Assembly (NCBI RefSeq): GCF_964340395.1 | Contig: NC_135552.1 | Coordinates: forward strand, 5,001-69,000 | DNA: 64,000 nt | Origin: Glandiceps talaboti | Taxonomy: Eukaryota > Hemichordata > Enteropneusta > Spengelidae | Direction of reading: 5' to 3' | Part shown: in pieces, positions 33,438-48,100 of the stretch | Layout: every line of letters begins with the position of its first letter | Numbering within the stretch: the stretch's first letter is position 1 | Program-made: the position numbers and the translations under genes | Notes under the pieces: model-generated | Database searches by the model: none | Seen by the model: only the letters and a program-made list of their open reading frames with translations | Told to the model about the DNA's origin: nothing

Positions 33438-36400
33438 TATTTCATCAGTATGGTACACTGTAATATACACACTGCATCTAAGTACTCTATGGTGTGTGAT
33501 AATATACACACTGCATCTAAGTACTCTATGGTGTGTGATATCATAGTGTATGGTACTCTATGGTGTGTGATATCATTGTGTATGGTACACTGTAATATAC
33601 GCACTGCATCTAAGTACTCTATGGTGTGTGATATCATAGTGTATGGTACTCTATGGTGTGTGATATCATTGTGTATGGTACACTGTAATATCCACACTGT
33701 ATCTAAGTACTCTGTGGTGTGTGATATCATAGTGTATGGTACTCTATGGTGTGTGATATCATTGTGTATGGTACTCTATGGTGTGTGATATCATAGTGTA
33801 TGGTACTCTATGGTGTGTGATATCATAGTGTATGGTACACTGTAATATACACACTGCATCTAAGTACTCTATAGTGTGTGATATCATAGTGTATGGTATT
33901 TATTGATATTTATTGATTACACGTAACAAAACCCTGGGGATTTGTTAAAGGTACAAATAAAATAAAATTGGGGGAAAAAAAAATCATAATAATAACACTT
34001 ATAGGCTTTTCAAAAGTAACATTACACATCATAATAAAGACTACAAAACAAAACAAAACAACAACAATAACTATTCAACGAGTTGAAACATAATGTTAAT
34101 GAAAAAATAATAATGAAGGGTAATTAGACATTTCAAATTATATATTATAAGTATTTTGTAGGTGGTGCTCCCTTTTTATATTACTAAGTTTGATATATTT
34201 TCCAAGTGCGATAATTAGAGTTTTGTTGCTCATTATTTCTTTAAATTGTTGTTCTTCTGTCAAGTTTCTGTAATTATTAATATGTTTAGCAGCTTCACTA
34301 AAGAGGTCATGCCTGAGTAAATTATACAGGGGACACTGTAATATAAAGTGTTTTTCATCTTCTACAAGGGTTGAGTTGCATATTTTACATAATCTGCTTT
34401 TAGCTGGTATTTTGTGATGACGACCCTTTTCAATTTCAAGTTTGTGGTCACTTAGTCTGAATTTACAGATTATTGATCGCAATTCTGGGTTATTTAATTT
34501 TTCTAGATAAGGTTCAAGCTTAAAATCTAATTTAATGAGTTTGTATGTTCTGAGTTTGCAGTTATTATTTCCATTTTCCTCTCTGTTATTTAAGCTGTTT
34601 TTCCACTGTGAGATGAAGCTTGCTTGTTGCTGATGTTCAATGTTGATTATTTGCTGTGTTTTTATTTTTTTACTGATTTCATTGACTTGTAATTGATTTA
34701 TGTCACTATTAGGTAGGTACAAAGTTGTGGATTTGTACCAGGTTGTCTTTTTTTCTTTGTTGAAACTGAAAGCTTCTCGTAATATGTTGTTTTTTGTATT
34801 CATTACATGGACGAGATATTTTATCGCTTGTTTTTTCACAAATATATCTAATGGAAATCTTCCAAGTTCCCCATAAATCCCCATTTTAGTGGTTTTCTTT
34901 GATACTCCTAGTATAAACCGACAGAAGTTAACATTTACAGTTTCAATTGGTGAAACTTTGCAGCACTCATCACTCCATATGTCACACCCATATACAACTA
35001 TTGGTCTTATTAGTTTATCAAATATATCTAGCATTAATTGTGGACTTAGATTTCTGAGATTGCCTAACTTTGACTTTAGTGAAAATAATGCTTTGATCCC
35101 TTTGTTTTTTAAATTCATCATTGCTTCTTTTGATTTTCCATTTGGAGAAATAATTAGACCTAAGTAGTTGAATTTTTTTACAATGTCTAGTTCTTCTCCC
35201 TCAAAGAAAAAAACACTTTTTTGTAACAGTCTGTTGTTTTTATTGAATATCATGATTTTTGTTTTCATAATGTTAACTTTGAGTTTCCATTTCTGTGTGT
35301 ACCTTGATAATTTGTCAAGGCAGTGTTGTAACCCTTGCTTCGATTTTGACAGAAGGACAATATCATCAGCGTAAAGTAGGCAGCTGATTGCCTTGTTATT
35401 GATAGTTGGTGCGTCACAATGACTTGAATCAAAAATTCTTGGTAGGTCACTAATGAAAATATTAAATAGTGTAGGGCTAAGGTTACAGCCTTGTTTGACT
35501 CCTACAGATGATTTAAATTCTTGTGTTAAACCATTTTTGGTTTTCACCTTGTAAGTTGCATTTCTGTATATATGTTTAATCATTTTATACATGTTACCAA
35601 ATATGTTATTAGAAAGCATTTTTTGGAAGAGGCCATCATGTGAGACGCTATCAAATGCCTTTTTCATATCTATGAAACAAGCATAAATTTTGTTGTCCTT
35701 TTGTTTTGTTTTTTGTTGTTCATTTTGATATAAATATTTATTGATAACTGTTTTTAAAATAAATAGATTGTCCGTAGTACGACAATGGTACACTGTAATA
35801 TACACACTGCATCTAAGTACTCTATAGTGTGTGATATCATAGTGTATGGTACACTGTAATATACACACTGCATCTAACTACTCTATGGTGTGTGATATCA
35901 TAGTGTATGGTACACTGTAATATACACACTGCATCTAAGCTTGTGTGTGATATCATAGTGTATGGTACACTGTAATATACACACTGCATCTAAGTACTCT
36001 ATGGTATGTGATATCATAGTGTATGGTACACTGTAATATACACACTGCATCTAAGTACTCTATGGTGTGTGATATCATAGTGTATGGTACTCTATGGTGT
36101 GTGATATCATATAGTGTATGGTACTCTATGGTGTGTGATATCATAGTGTATGGTAAACTGTAATATACACACTGCATCTAAGTACTCTATGGTGTGTGAT
36201 ATCATAGTGTATGGTACTCTATGGTGTGTGATATCATATAGTGTATGGTACTCTATGGTGTGTGATATCATAGTGTATGGTACACTGTAATATACACACT
36301 GCATCTAAGTACTCTATAGTGTGTGATATCATAGTGTATGGTACACTGTAATATACACACTGTATCTAAGTACTCTGTGGTGTGTGATATCATAGTGTAT

Positions 36401-38200
36401 GGTACTCTATAGTGTATGATATCATTGTGTATGGTACTCTATGGTGTGTGATATCATAGTGTATGGTACTCTATGGTGTGTGATATCATAGTGTATGGTA
36501 CACTGTAATATACACACTGCATCTAAGTACTCTATAGTGTGTGATATCATAGTGTACGGTACACTGTAATATACACACTGCATCTAAGTACTCTATAGTG
36601 TGTGATATCATAGTGTATGGTACGTACACTGTAATATACACACTGCATCTAAGTACTCTATGGTGTGTGATATCATAGTGTATGGTACACTGTAATATAC
36701 ACACTGCATCTAAGTACTCTATGGTGTGTGATATCATAGTGTATGGTACACTGTAATATACACACTGCATCTAAGTACTCTATGGTGTGTGATATCATAG
36801 TGTATGGTACTCTATGGTGTGTGATATCATAGTGTATGGTACACTGTAATATACACACTGCATCTAAGTACTCTATGGTGTGTGATATCATAGTGTATGG
36901 TACTCTATGGTGTGTGATATCATTGTGTATGGTACACTGTAATATACACACTGCATCTAAGTACTCTATGGTGTGTGATATCATAGTGTATGGTACTCTA
37001 TAGTGTGTGATATCATTGTGTACGTATGGTACACTGTAATATACACACTGTATCTAAGTACTCTGTGGTGTGTGATATCATAGTGTATGGTACTCTATGG
37101 TGTGTGATATCATTGTGTATGGTACTCTATGGTGTGTGATATCATTGTGTATGGTACTCTATGGTGTGTGATATCATAGTGTATGGTACGTGTGATATAG
37201 TGTATGGTACACTGTAATATACACACTGCATCTAAGTACTCTATAGTGTGTGATATCATAGTGTATGGTACACTGTAATATACACACTGCATCTAAGTAC
37301 TCTATGGTGTGTGATATCATAGTGTATGGTACACTGTAATATACACACTGCATCTAAGTACTCTATGGTGTGTGATATCATAGTGTATGGTACACTGTAA
37401 TATACACACTGTATCTAAGTACTCTATAGTGTGTGATATCATAGTGTATGGTACACTGTAATATACACACTGCATCTAAGTACTCTATGGTGTGTGATAT
37501 CATAGTGTATGGTACACTGTAATATACACACTGCATCTAAGTACTCTATGGTGTGTGATATAGTGTATGGTACTCTATGGTGTGTGATATCATTGTGTAT
37601 ATGGTACACTGTAATATACACACTGCATCTAAGTACTCTATGGTGTGTGATATCATAGTGTATGGTACTCTATAGTGTGTGATATCATTGTGTATATGGT
37701 ACACTGTAATATACACACTGCATCTAAGTACTCTATGGTGTGTGATATCATAGTGTATGGTACTCTATAGTGTGTGATATCATTGTGTATGGTACACTGT
37801 AATATATACACACTGTATCTAAGTACTCTATAGTGTGTGATATCATAGTGTATGATACTCTATGGTGTGTGATATCATTGTGTATGGTACACTGTAATAT
37901 ATACACACTGCATCTAAGTACTCTATAGTGTGTGATATCATAGTGTATGGTACTCTATGGTGTGTGATATCATTGTGTATGGTACACTGTAATATACACA
38001 CTGCATCTAAGTACTCTATAGTGTGTGATATCATAGAGTATGGTACTCTATGGTGTGTGATATCATAGTGTATGGTACTCTATGGTGTGTGATATCATAG
38101 TGTATGGTACTCTATGGTGTGTGATATCATAGTGTATGGTACACTGTAATATACACACTGCATCTAAGTACTCTATGGTGTGTGATATAACAGTGTACTA
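33438..38200. repeat. Satellite of 61-bp and 32-bp units
   Basis: Units start GTGTATGGTA. The long unit (61 bp) continues through CACTGTAATATACACACTGC and ATCTAAGTACTCTATGGTG to GTGTGATATCATA. The short unit (32 bp) lacks the 29 bases between two GTA copies, so it looks like a deletion between short direct repeats. Long and short units are mixed in irregular order. The array is split by a LINE at 33899-35784. Frames read across it are by-products. Confidence 0.95.
33899..35784 (-). mobile_element. 5'-truncated LINE with reverse transcriptase
   Basis: The minus-strand frame from about 35784 to 34138 encodes ~548 codons of a non-LTR retrotransposon ORF2 with no internal stop. It begins at a TTDNLFILKT segment and then shows the RT core (CFIDMKKAFDSV, GVKQGCNLSPTLFNIF, CLLYADDIVLLSKS), a thumb with RPIVVYGCDIW, and a C-terminal zinc-knuckle-like CKIC...HFILQC segment. 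The endonuclease domain is missing. The 3' UTR runs to 33899. ATGGTA at 33893-33898 and at 35785-35790 is a plausible short target duplication in the satellite. The first ATG of the visible frame (35868) is in satellite DNA and is not the true start. Confidence 0.9.
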
Positions 38201-40246
38201 TACTGAATTGAATCACTCCAAAATGTATCTATTTCATTCAGACTGATTTTTTGGAGGTCAAGGTGCATTTTACTGATACATGTACTTCATGTTATTATAT
38301 ATTATGTTGTTGTATATTTCATAGGCTTCTCTACTCTGTATGGATGTTCAATGTTTTCATGGTCATTATAGTTGCACACACACACAACTCAGTCATCCAG
38401 TTCCCTGCAGAAAGTTGTCAGGGTTTTGTAGGACTTTAATGAAACATTCTTTGTAGTCCATGACCATACCCTAGTACGAATATTTCACAACAGATTTTGT
38501 AATGATTCAAGTTGTAGAAGTGAGTATTTTGCTCATCACTGCCCAATTTGAAAAATGATACTTAAAGGTGCATCTCATTGCAATAAACATGCAATTTTAC
38601 TTGTTATTAGTCGCCCGTAGGGGATTTTACATTGGGTTCAGTCCATCTGTCTGTGAGTGCATGTGTGTATTCACCCTCATGTCTCTGGCATGCACCAAAA
38701 AACAAAACAAAAACAACAAAAAAACAATTTCAACCACACCTGGCACAAAGGTAACATACCATGTGAGACATATGCACGTCTATTTGTTTTATGACTGAAT
38801 CAAATATGGCCAAATGGCAGCCATATTTGTTGATAAATTTCACAATATGCATCGGATGTATAAATCACAGTGACTCCATTCAAGTGCCCTCATATTATCA
38901 ATGATGAACTTTCTAATGAGACATTCATATTTGACTTTAACAAACATTTTCAAAGTGAAATAACCAAATATTTTCTTTCTATATTAACTCAAGAAGTTGA
39001 ATACACAAAAGACACCTTTTAAATGTCTATACGTAAAAGGTAAGCTTCCGTTTTATATCTTTATCTTTGACTTTGATCTCTGTATTCAAGGTCAAATAGC
39101 AGGTGGTCAAAAAAATGATGCAGTTTTGTATCTAGAGAAACCATAAAAATTTGCACAATAGCTTTGCCATATAACACAACAGTTGGGGATGATGTCTTTG
39201 AGTGAAAGCTTGTTTGAGTACTTGTTTTACATGCAGTTTTACATGATATTTGAGTGCTTGTCTGTCTTTATAATAAATTATTTTAAAAAGCTAACGGTTG
39301 TTATATTGTGTAATTGAGTGAATGTATCATGAGAAAAGTATATCACTTGAAAGAAAATGAGCAACACTGTGTCTGAATATGAGTTAATGTATGATTGTGT
39401 CTCACTGTTTGATGTAGAGGAATACATGAATGAAAATCATCAATGAATAATGGAGAAAATCAAAAGATGCAACACATGGAATGCCACCTACTATGCATTT
39501 CATAATGTCATGCATAAAATTTAGAAAATGAATCGTTATATTAAATGCCTGGTGCTAAAAGACCATTTTCAGAAGTAATAATGTAACCATTAACCGTACT
39601 GTCACCCATACCTGGGCAGCATTATAAATGAATGGGTAAATACAGGAAAGAGTATGTTATCAGTGCCTGTATTGTAAATATTTGACTATAATTCTGAAAA
39701 ATACAGGGCAATGCAGGCAAAGTATTTACCATTACAAAACTAGTGTTTATTCGTGTTGTATTAGCCTATATTTACCATATATTGATTATTCATGGTAAAT
39801 CATGCTTCCTGTATAAAGCATAGTCTCACCTGTATTCATGGGGAATACAGACAATTGTCCAGACAAATACAGAGTGGATTAACAGCTTTTCACAGGAAAT
39901 GGATTAAGTTTTTAAAAAATCATAATAAAATATGTTTTACTGTGTGAATTATTTGTTATAACTACTGAAAACAATGAAAATTTAGTTTCTTCAGTTCAGA
40001 TTACCTGTTGTAGAGGCAAAGAATAATTGGGGATTTCTCAAACCCAATGTTTGTAATAATTGGTTCTTTATTGACACTGTGATAATAGTACTTTCGTGTT
40101 TTTATAAAGCCTAGGTGTACCGCGCGTGTCAGCCATTCTAAACGAACGTACTGAGTAACCAATAAGATTGCGCGTCAAAGTGGATTTGGAGAGACGTGAT
40201 GGACGTAGTTCTATGACGCAGTGATCACGGCGCCCTCTGGAGAGGC
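38201..40246. other. Non-coding AT-rich DNA
   Basis: No gene is recognised on either strand. Only short chance frames occur and no splice-site pair with good coding potential is evident. Confidence 0.6.
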
Positions 40247-41089
40247 AACGAGCGCACATGTTGACGTCGACCTGCTGTATTACGTATCAACCTAAACGCG
40301 GTTGTTCGAAAAAACAGATACTATCACGCGTAAATTAATAGTTTTGAGATCTGATATAATGTTTGAGCGATCAATTTCGAAGGTAATAAGAACGTGTATT
40401 TTATGGGAAGCCGTTCAGGCCAAAAGTATTTTTTTATTTTTGCTGTAGTATTTTATATTTTTCGTACTTACAAACTAATTTTAACAGTTTATGTACTTTT
40501 ATTCCATGTTCACATTATTTTAATTGAAATAAGTTTTCATTTATTTGAGAATATTGTTTTATTTTTCGTCAAACCAGAATTATTTTAAGGATTATATATA
40601 ATTGAAAGTCAAAATATGTTTTTGTTAAAGTTATTTTATTTCATTTTTTAAATCTAAAAAAAAAAATTTTCAACTTTTTTTTTTTCTTCCCAACTTTTTT
40701 TTTTTTTGGCCGAGTCTGCTGACCAGCGCCTGTCACGAGTACGTCGTGCTCGTGGCAGGCATGTCCTTCGACATCCATTACGACGTGTTTCGGCGTCAAA
40801 TACACCTTCTCATTACCTTCGAAATTGGTCGCTCAAACATTATATCAGATCTCAAAACTGTTAATTTACGTGTGATAGTATCTGTTTTTCCAACAACCGC
40901 GACTTCAGCCGCGTACACACATGTGTACACCGTCACGTTAAGGTTATCGACCGCATGTATGATGTATTACATGATGTAGTAGTACGTAGGACACGATCCA
41001 TGTGCAAAGGGTAAAGGTAGTTAATCTATTGACGTCAACCTGCTGTATTACATATCAACCTAAACCAGCTTTTATCGCCTTGTTATCAT

Positions 41090-41140
<51 letters not shown>

Positions 41141-42870
41141 AAAGATTCGGTTTACTTCATCGTACATTGTAGTATACATTCTCTCGGTGTTCTGAGTACA
41201 CATGCATATATCATGAAAAGTTGAGAACAACACGTCTACTACGTATGTAATACAGCAGGCCGACGTCAACATGTGCGCTCGTACTAGTCCTGCTTGCATA
41301 CGGAGGAATTCGGGACTCGATTCTGACAATTGTCCCTCCCCCTCCGTCCTGCGAAGAGCCAGCCGTGAAATACGGACTTACAAAAAATGCCGGTAACTAA
41401 GGAATAAAATCGCCCAGTGGTCAAATATTAGCAATAAATCTATTATTTAGTCGGTTTACCTCATTTTGACTGCAAAAGTCCTATAGCAGATGACCAAAAC
41501 TATCAAAATCGGAACTTTTCAAATTCTATCGTAAATTTAATCACTTCTCCTTACGTACGTCGGCGCAAGTGTCTCTGGGTAATTATTCATTCACTCGACG
41601 ATATCAAATGTGGCGGTGTTACGAGGGTTACTTGAATGTTGCAGTTCGCACTTGAAAAGGTCCGATTTCGACGCTTTTTGTGATCTGAGCAGGGAATACT
41701 ACCGTCAGAGGAATCGAAATGGCGTAGATATTCGATCGGTTGCAAATATTTGATCGGTCGGTAGGTAATTCTTTTGCAATTGGCGCGGGTACATTTTGCT
41801 GGCGGTGTAGTAATAGGCAAACTCTATTGCTCTTTGCATGACGGTGTTTAGAGTCAAGTCAGTAATACAGACTCGTGCACCGTCATGGAAGCAGGACTAC
41901 GCTCGTACTAGAAGTACCTGACTGACCCATTGGAAATACCTTTACCCGTTGCACATGGATCGTACGCGGCTGAAGTCGCGGTTGTTGGAAAAAACAGATA
42001 CTATCACACGTCAATTAACAGTTTTGAGATCTGATATAATGTTTGAGCGATCAATTTCGAAGGTAATAAGAACGTGATGTCAAAGGTCACGCCTCGTACT
42101 CGTGACAGGCGCCTGGTACGAGCACGACGTGCTCTGTACCGGCGCCTGTCAGCAGACTCGGCCAAAAAAAAAAAAGTTGGGAAGGAAAAAAAAAAAGTTG
42201 AATTTTTTTTTTAATAATTTAAAAAACAAAATAAAAAACTTTAACAAAAAATATATTTTGACTTTCAATTATATATAATCCTTAAAAAATTCTGGTTTGA
42301 CGAAAAGTAAAACAATATTCCCAAATAAATGAAAACTTATTTCAATTAAAATAATGTGAACATGGAATAAAAGTACATAAACTGTTAAAATTAGTTTGTA
42401 AGTACGAAAAATATAAAATACTACAGCTAAAATAAAAAAATATTTTTGGCCTGAACGGCTTCCCATAGTATTTGACGCCGAAACACGTCGTAATGGAGGA
42501 CGAAGGACACGCCTGTCACGAGCATGACGTGCTCGTGACCGGCGCCTGTCAGCAGACTCGGCCAAAAAAAAAAGTTGAGAAGAAAAAAAAAAGTTGGAGA
42601 AACTTTTTTTTTTAAATTTAAAAAATAAAATAAAATAACTTTAACAAAAAATATATTTTGACTTTCAATTATATATAATCCTTTAAAAAATTCCGGTTTG
42701 ACGAAAAATAAAACAATATTCTCAAATAAATGAAAACCTATTTCAATTAAAATAATGTAACCATGGAATAAAAGTACATGAACGGTTAAAATTAGTTTGT
42801 AAGTACGAAAAATATAAAATACTATAGCTAAAATAAAAAAATACTTTTGGCCTGAACGGCTTCCCATAGC
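40247..42870. repeat. Cluster of inverted and direct repeats
   Basis: Three copies of a ~400-bp unit occur at about 40397-40802 (plus) and at 42092-42469 and 42468-42869 (both minus, head to tail). A second module containing AGTTTTGAGATCTGATATAA lies at about 40300-40395 (plus), 40812-40915 (minus) and 41955-42075 (plus), so the first ~400-bp unit sits between inverted arms. A third short module, TTGACGTCGACCTGCTGTAT, recurs at 40260 and 41030 and inverted at about 41240-41280. Each ~400-bp unit ends near a palindrome around CACGAGCACGTCGTGCTCGTG-like sequence. No protein is encoded. Confidence 0.8.
41093..41140. repeat. (TTG)n microsatellite
   Basis: About 16 TTG trinucleotides inside the inverted-repeat cluster. 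Confidence 0.95.
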
Positions 42871-43528
42871 CGGGCGTGACCCACATACTGTACCGTGAGT
42901 CTGAGTCTTGCGCGATGTCACATGCGTACGGCAGACGATTTTGTTGAATGATGTTGAGGTCACGAACAGCGTCACGTGACATGAGGGATTTCGCAAACCC
43001 TTTAACTTACTATAAATAATTCTCTACATATTCATTTTTATATCTGAAATTGTCCTTTTAACCATCTCATTCTGCTAAAATCTATACATGTTCATATAGA
43101 TTAGAGAACTGGATAATGGATACCACATTGATTCAAAGCAGAGATAAATTTTAGAGCGATGCATTTGTTATGTTACTGGCAAAGTTATTAATACTGGTAA
43201 GCTTAAAGGGTCAAAAACATCGCGAATTGTTCCTGAGATATCATATCAATTTTCACGTATTCAAGGGGTATATTCAGTGGCTGAAGCCCTTGTCGTTGTC
43301 ACGTGAGTAGTAACACTAAGGTTTGTTTGAATGTTTTGTCGAAGGATCACTTTTAATTGTCGATATTGTAATATTTTGAACAAGAAGAGGGTGTGCGACG
43401 ATCCCGCAAAGTCCTGCTTGCAGACGGAAGTCGAGACTAGTCGACTGTACCCTTCCCCCCTTGTCAGATTCGTGTTCTGTACACCGTTTACAACCGGGAC
43501 TAGCACAATTAATGAGCAAATACGGTAT
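42871..43528. other. Non-coding stretch
   Basis: No convincing gene. A segment at about 43410-43450 (GTCCTGCTTGCAGACGGAAG) resembles 41290-41320, so it is probably a dispersed repeat. Confidence 0.5.
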
Positions 43529-43577
43529 ACGTATAATGTACTAGTCATACTATATACTGTATTAGTCATACTATCCT
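43529..43577. repeat. Isolated 21-bp satellite units
   Basis: Two diverged copies of the ATGTACTAGTCATACTATATA unit lie just left of the 1.5-kb duplicated block, more than 1.5 kb before the main array. Confidence 0.8.
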
Positions 43578-43589
43578 AAAATTACAAAT

Positions 43590-45136
43590 GGCGCAATAAT
43601 TTTCCCACCTTGCGTCAATTTGGCGCATTCATTTTACGCCAGACACCTAAGTCCAGGGCAAGCCCCTGCCCTGGCCGGCGTCAATCCCACGAAAAGTATA
43701 CTGCCTCCATAAGCGACAGTTTTGTTGACATCATATAAGATACAGTGACAACGCGCAGTTCTATTGTTAACATGCAAACAAATGGATTAATATGCAACAA
43801 AAAGATCCAACTTTGATAAAACGTAATCTTCAATTGAAACATTAGAGGGAGTAGATGAGACGCCGAAATGGACGTCTCTCTTCACATGTTTTGTCTACCG
43901 ACGCATCACTGTCTTGACCTCTGACCTACTCACTGACGTGTGTGAAACACTGAACTTGCTACGGGAAATCGGGACATCTCTCTGCCACATAAGCCTTAGG
44001 AAACCAAATTTTATGGGACAGGTTGTGATTTTCATTTGTTGATGGGTTAAATTAATGGAAACAAAATGAGACAGAGTACATGTGTATTTTGATTCCGACA
44101 AAGCTGTGTTAGGTGATCGTGTTGCATGATGTTGACAGTGACACATGTGAATGTTGGGCACTGAATCAATGAGTGATCACTGGCATAACCACTCGAGACG
44201 GCCGATGCATGTGCGCCCGGTCAGACATGAAGAATGAACTCAGAGATGAAATCAGAAAATAATTACAGTTGTATTTACAAAGCATCCTAACTTTGACGTT
44301 GTTGATAGTTTTAGTTCAAGATCTCTGAGTTTCAAGGACACCTAATGTCAGCTTTACCTATCAAGTTTACAATACATGTATGTAACTAATGCTGTCATTT
44401 GATATAGCAGGACCAAATCATGTTACACAGCCGGTGATGGTAATTAATAAAAATAAATTATTTGAAAGTTTGTTTGACTGTATTATTTGTAAGTTTTTCG
44501 TTCACATTTGGTACTTTTTAAAGTCAGGGAATTTATTTTCTTCAAAATGTTTAAAAAACAAAACAAAACAAAAAACTCTTGTCATGAATTTGAAGAGGGA
44601 ATTATAAACACAGCAGTGTAACAGTTGTAAAAATGAAACAAGTGGTTACAAGATTAGGATTTCTCAAATTTTTTATTCAATAATATGTTAACTAATTTTG
44701 AAGTTGTTCTTTGTCCTTGTCTGAGAAAAGGAATCATAAATTTGAGCATTGCTAGCCTATTCATTGATAGTCAGATTAAAAACTGTGACTAGCTGGCGGT
44801 CCAATCTTTCTAAACAATATATAATATACGCTGTAGAAATGACTTAAAATTACATAATTGTAATTGCCTTCTTTTTCTAAGGTGTAATGTGTAGTGCACA
44901 GTTTTCAAAAAATAGCTTACTGGGAACTGTTATTGTGAATGGAATTTTTTTATGTAGTTAGGTAATAGTCTATGTGTAATGGAATATCTCAGACCATGGT
45001 ATCTCTATAGTGGTCTGAGGTAATATATATAATTTCATAGACAATAAATAATTGACCCCACTCCCTGTCAAATGACCCCACTTTTTTGCAACCAGGGGGC
45101 CTTTGTCCCCACTAGTTGGAAACCTTGGCAGAACAC
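43590..45136. repeat. 1.5-kb duplicated block, copy 1
   Basis: It matches 49371-50868 in the same orientation, from TTTTCCCACCTTGCGTC to GGAAACCTTGGCAGAACAC, with scattered substitutions and small indels. It includes a hairpin around CTCAGACCA...TGGTCTGAG at about 44988-45020. No conserved coding frame is visible in both copies. The 21-bp satellite starts directly at its right edge. Confidence 0.85.
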
Positions 45137-48100
45137 TGATATAATGTACTAGTCATACTATATAATGTACTAGTCATACTATATAATGTACTAGTCATAC
45201 TATATAATGTACTAGTCATACTATATAATGTACTAGTCACACTATATAATGTACTAGTCATACTATATAATGTACTAGTCATACTATGTAATGTACTAGT
45301 CATACTATGTAATGTACTAGTCATACTATATAATGTACTAGTCATACTATATAATGTACTAGTCACACTATATAATGTACTAGTCACACTATATAATGTA
45401 CTAGTCACACTATATAATGTACTAGTCACACTATATAATGTACTAGTCACACTATATAATGTACTAGTCATATTATATAATGTACTAGTCATACTATATA
45501 ATGTTCAAGTCATACTATATAATGTACTAGTCATACTATATAATATACTAGTCACACTATATAATGTACTAGTCACACTATATAATGTACTAGTCATACT
45601 ATATAATATACTTGTCACACTATATAATGTACTAGTCACACTATATAATGTACTAGTCACACTATATAATGTACTAGTCATACTATATAATGTACTAGTC
45701 ATACTATATAATGTACTAGTCACACTATATAATGTACTAGTCACACTATATAATGTACTAGTCACACTATATAATGTACTAGTCACACTATATAATGTAC
45801 AAATGTACTAGTCACACTATATAATGTACTAGTCATACTATATAATATACTTGTCACACTATATAATGTACTAGTCATGCTATATAATGTACTAGTCATA
45901 CTATATAATGTACTAGTCACACTATATAATGTACTAGTCACACTATATAATGTACTAGTCATACTATGTAATGTACTTGTCACTATATAATGTTCAAGTC
46001 ATACTATATAATGTACTAGTCACACTATATAATGTACTAGTCATACTATATAATGTACTAGTCACACTATATAATGTACTAGTCACACTATATAATGTAC
46101 TAGTCACACTATATAATGTACAAATGTACTAGTCACACTATATAATGTACTAGTCATACTATATAATATACTTGTCACACTATATAATGTACTAGTCATG
46201 CTATATAATGTACTAGTCATACTATATAATGTACTAGTCACACTATATAATGTACTAGTCACACTATATAATGTACTAGTCATACTATGTAATGTACTTG
46301 TCACTATATAATGTTCAAGTCATACTATATAATGTACTAGTCACACTATATAATGTACTAGTCATACTATGTAATGTACTTGTCACTATATAATGTACTA
46401 GTCACACTATATAATGTACTAGTCATACTATATAATGTACTAGTCATACTATATAATGTACTAGTCACTCTATATAATGTACTAGTCACACTATATAATG
46501 TACTTGTCACTATATAATGTACTAGTCATACTATATAATGTACTTGTCACACTATATAATGTACTAGTCATACTATATAATGTACTAGTCACACTATATA
46601 ATGTACTTGTCACTCTATATAATATACACTGTACTAGTCATACTATATACATGTAATGTACTAGTCATACTATATAATGTACTAGTCATACTATATAATA
46701 TACTTGTCACACTATATAATGTACTAGTCATACTATATAATGTACTAGTCATACTATATAATGTACTAGTCATACTATATAATGTACTAGTCATACTATA
46801 TAATGTACTAGTCATACTATATAATGTACTAGTCACTCTATATAATGTACTAGTCACACTATATAATGTACTAGTCACACTATATAATGTACTAGTCATA
46901 CTATATAATGTACTAGTCATACTATATAATGTACTAGTCATACTATATAATGTACTAGTCATACTATATAATGTACTTGTCACTATATAATGTACTAGTC
47001 ATACTATATAATGTACTAGTCATACTATATAATGTACTAGTCATACTATATAATGTACTAGTCACTCTATATAATGTACTTGTCACTATATAATGTACTA
47101 GTCACACTATATAATGTACTAGTCACACTATATAATGTACTTGTCACACTATATAATGTTCAAGTCATACTATATAATGTACTAGTCACACTATATAATG
47201 TACTTGTCACACTATATAATGTACTAGTCACACTATATAATGTACTAGTCACACTATATAATGTACTTGTCACACTATATAATGTACTAGTCATACTATA
47301 TAATGTACTAGTCACACTATATAATGTTCAAGTCATACTATATAATGTACTTGTCACTCTATATAATATACACTGTACTAGTCATACTATATAATGTACT
47401 AGTCATACTATATAATATACTTGTCACACTATATAATGTACTAGTCATACTATATAATGTACTAGTCATACTATATAATGTACTAGTCATACTATATAAT
47501 GTACTAGTCATACTATATAATGTACTAGTCACTCTATATAATGTACTAGTCACACTATAATGTACTAGTCATACTATGTAATGTACTAGTCATACTATAT
47601 AATGTACTAGTCACTCTATATAATGTACTAGTCATACTATATAATGTACTAGTCACACTATATAATGTACTAGTCTTACTATATAATGTACTTGTCACTC
47701 TATATAATATACTAGTCACTCTATATAATGTACTAGTCATACTATATAATGTACTAGTCATACTATATAATGTACTAGTCACACTATATAATGTTCAAGT
47801 CATACTATATAATGTACTTATCACTCTATATAATATACTAGTCATACTATATAATGTACTAGTCATACTATATAATGTACTAGTCACACTATATAATGTA
47901 CTAGTCATACTATATAATGTACTTGTCACTCTATATAATGTACTAGTCATACTACATAATGTACTAGTCATACTATATAATGTACTAGTCACACTATATA
48001 ATATACTAGTCATACTATATAATATACTTGTCACTCTATATAATGTACTAGTCATACTACATAATGTACTAGTCATACTATATAATATACTAGTCATACT

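Noticed and set aside
33893-35790. Start of the LINE protein at the ATG at 35868
   Set aside because: The first codons are 61-bp satellite; the LINE begins at about 35784 and is 5'-truncated.
41587-41820. 77-codon Cys/Arg-rich frame suggesting a zinc protein
   Set aside because: Cys and His spacing fits no finger family that I know, and there is no splice or start context.
42269-42996. 98- and 189-codon frames in the inverted-repeat cluster
   Set aside because: They are readings of the repeated ~400-bp unit and adjacent DNA without any recognised domain.
43331-44161. Short frames at the left edge of the 1.5-kb block
   Set aside because: Frames are not kept in the second copy at 49.4-50.9 kb, so there is no sign of coding constraint.
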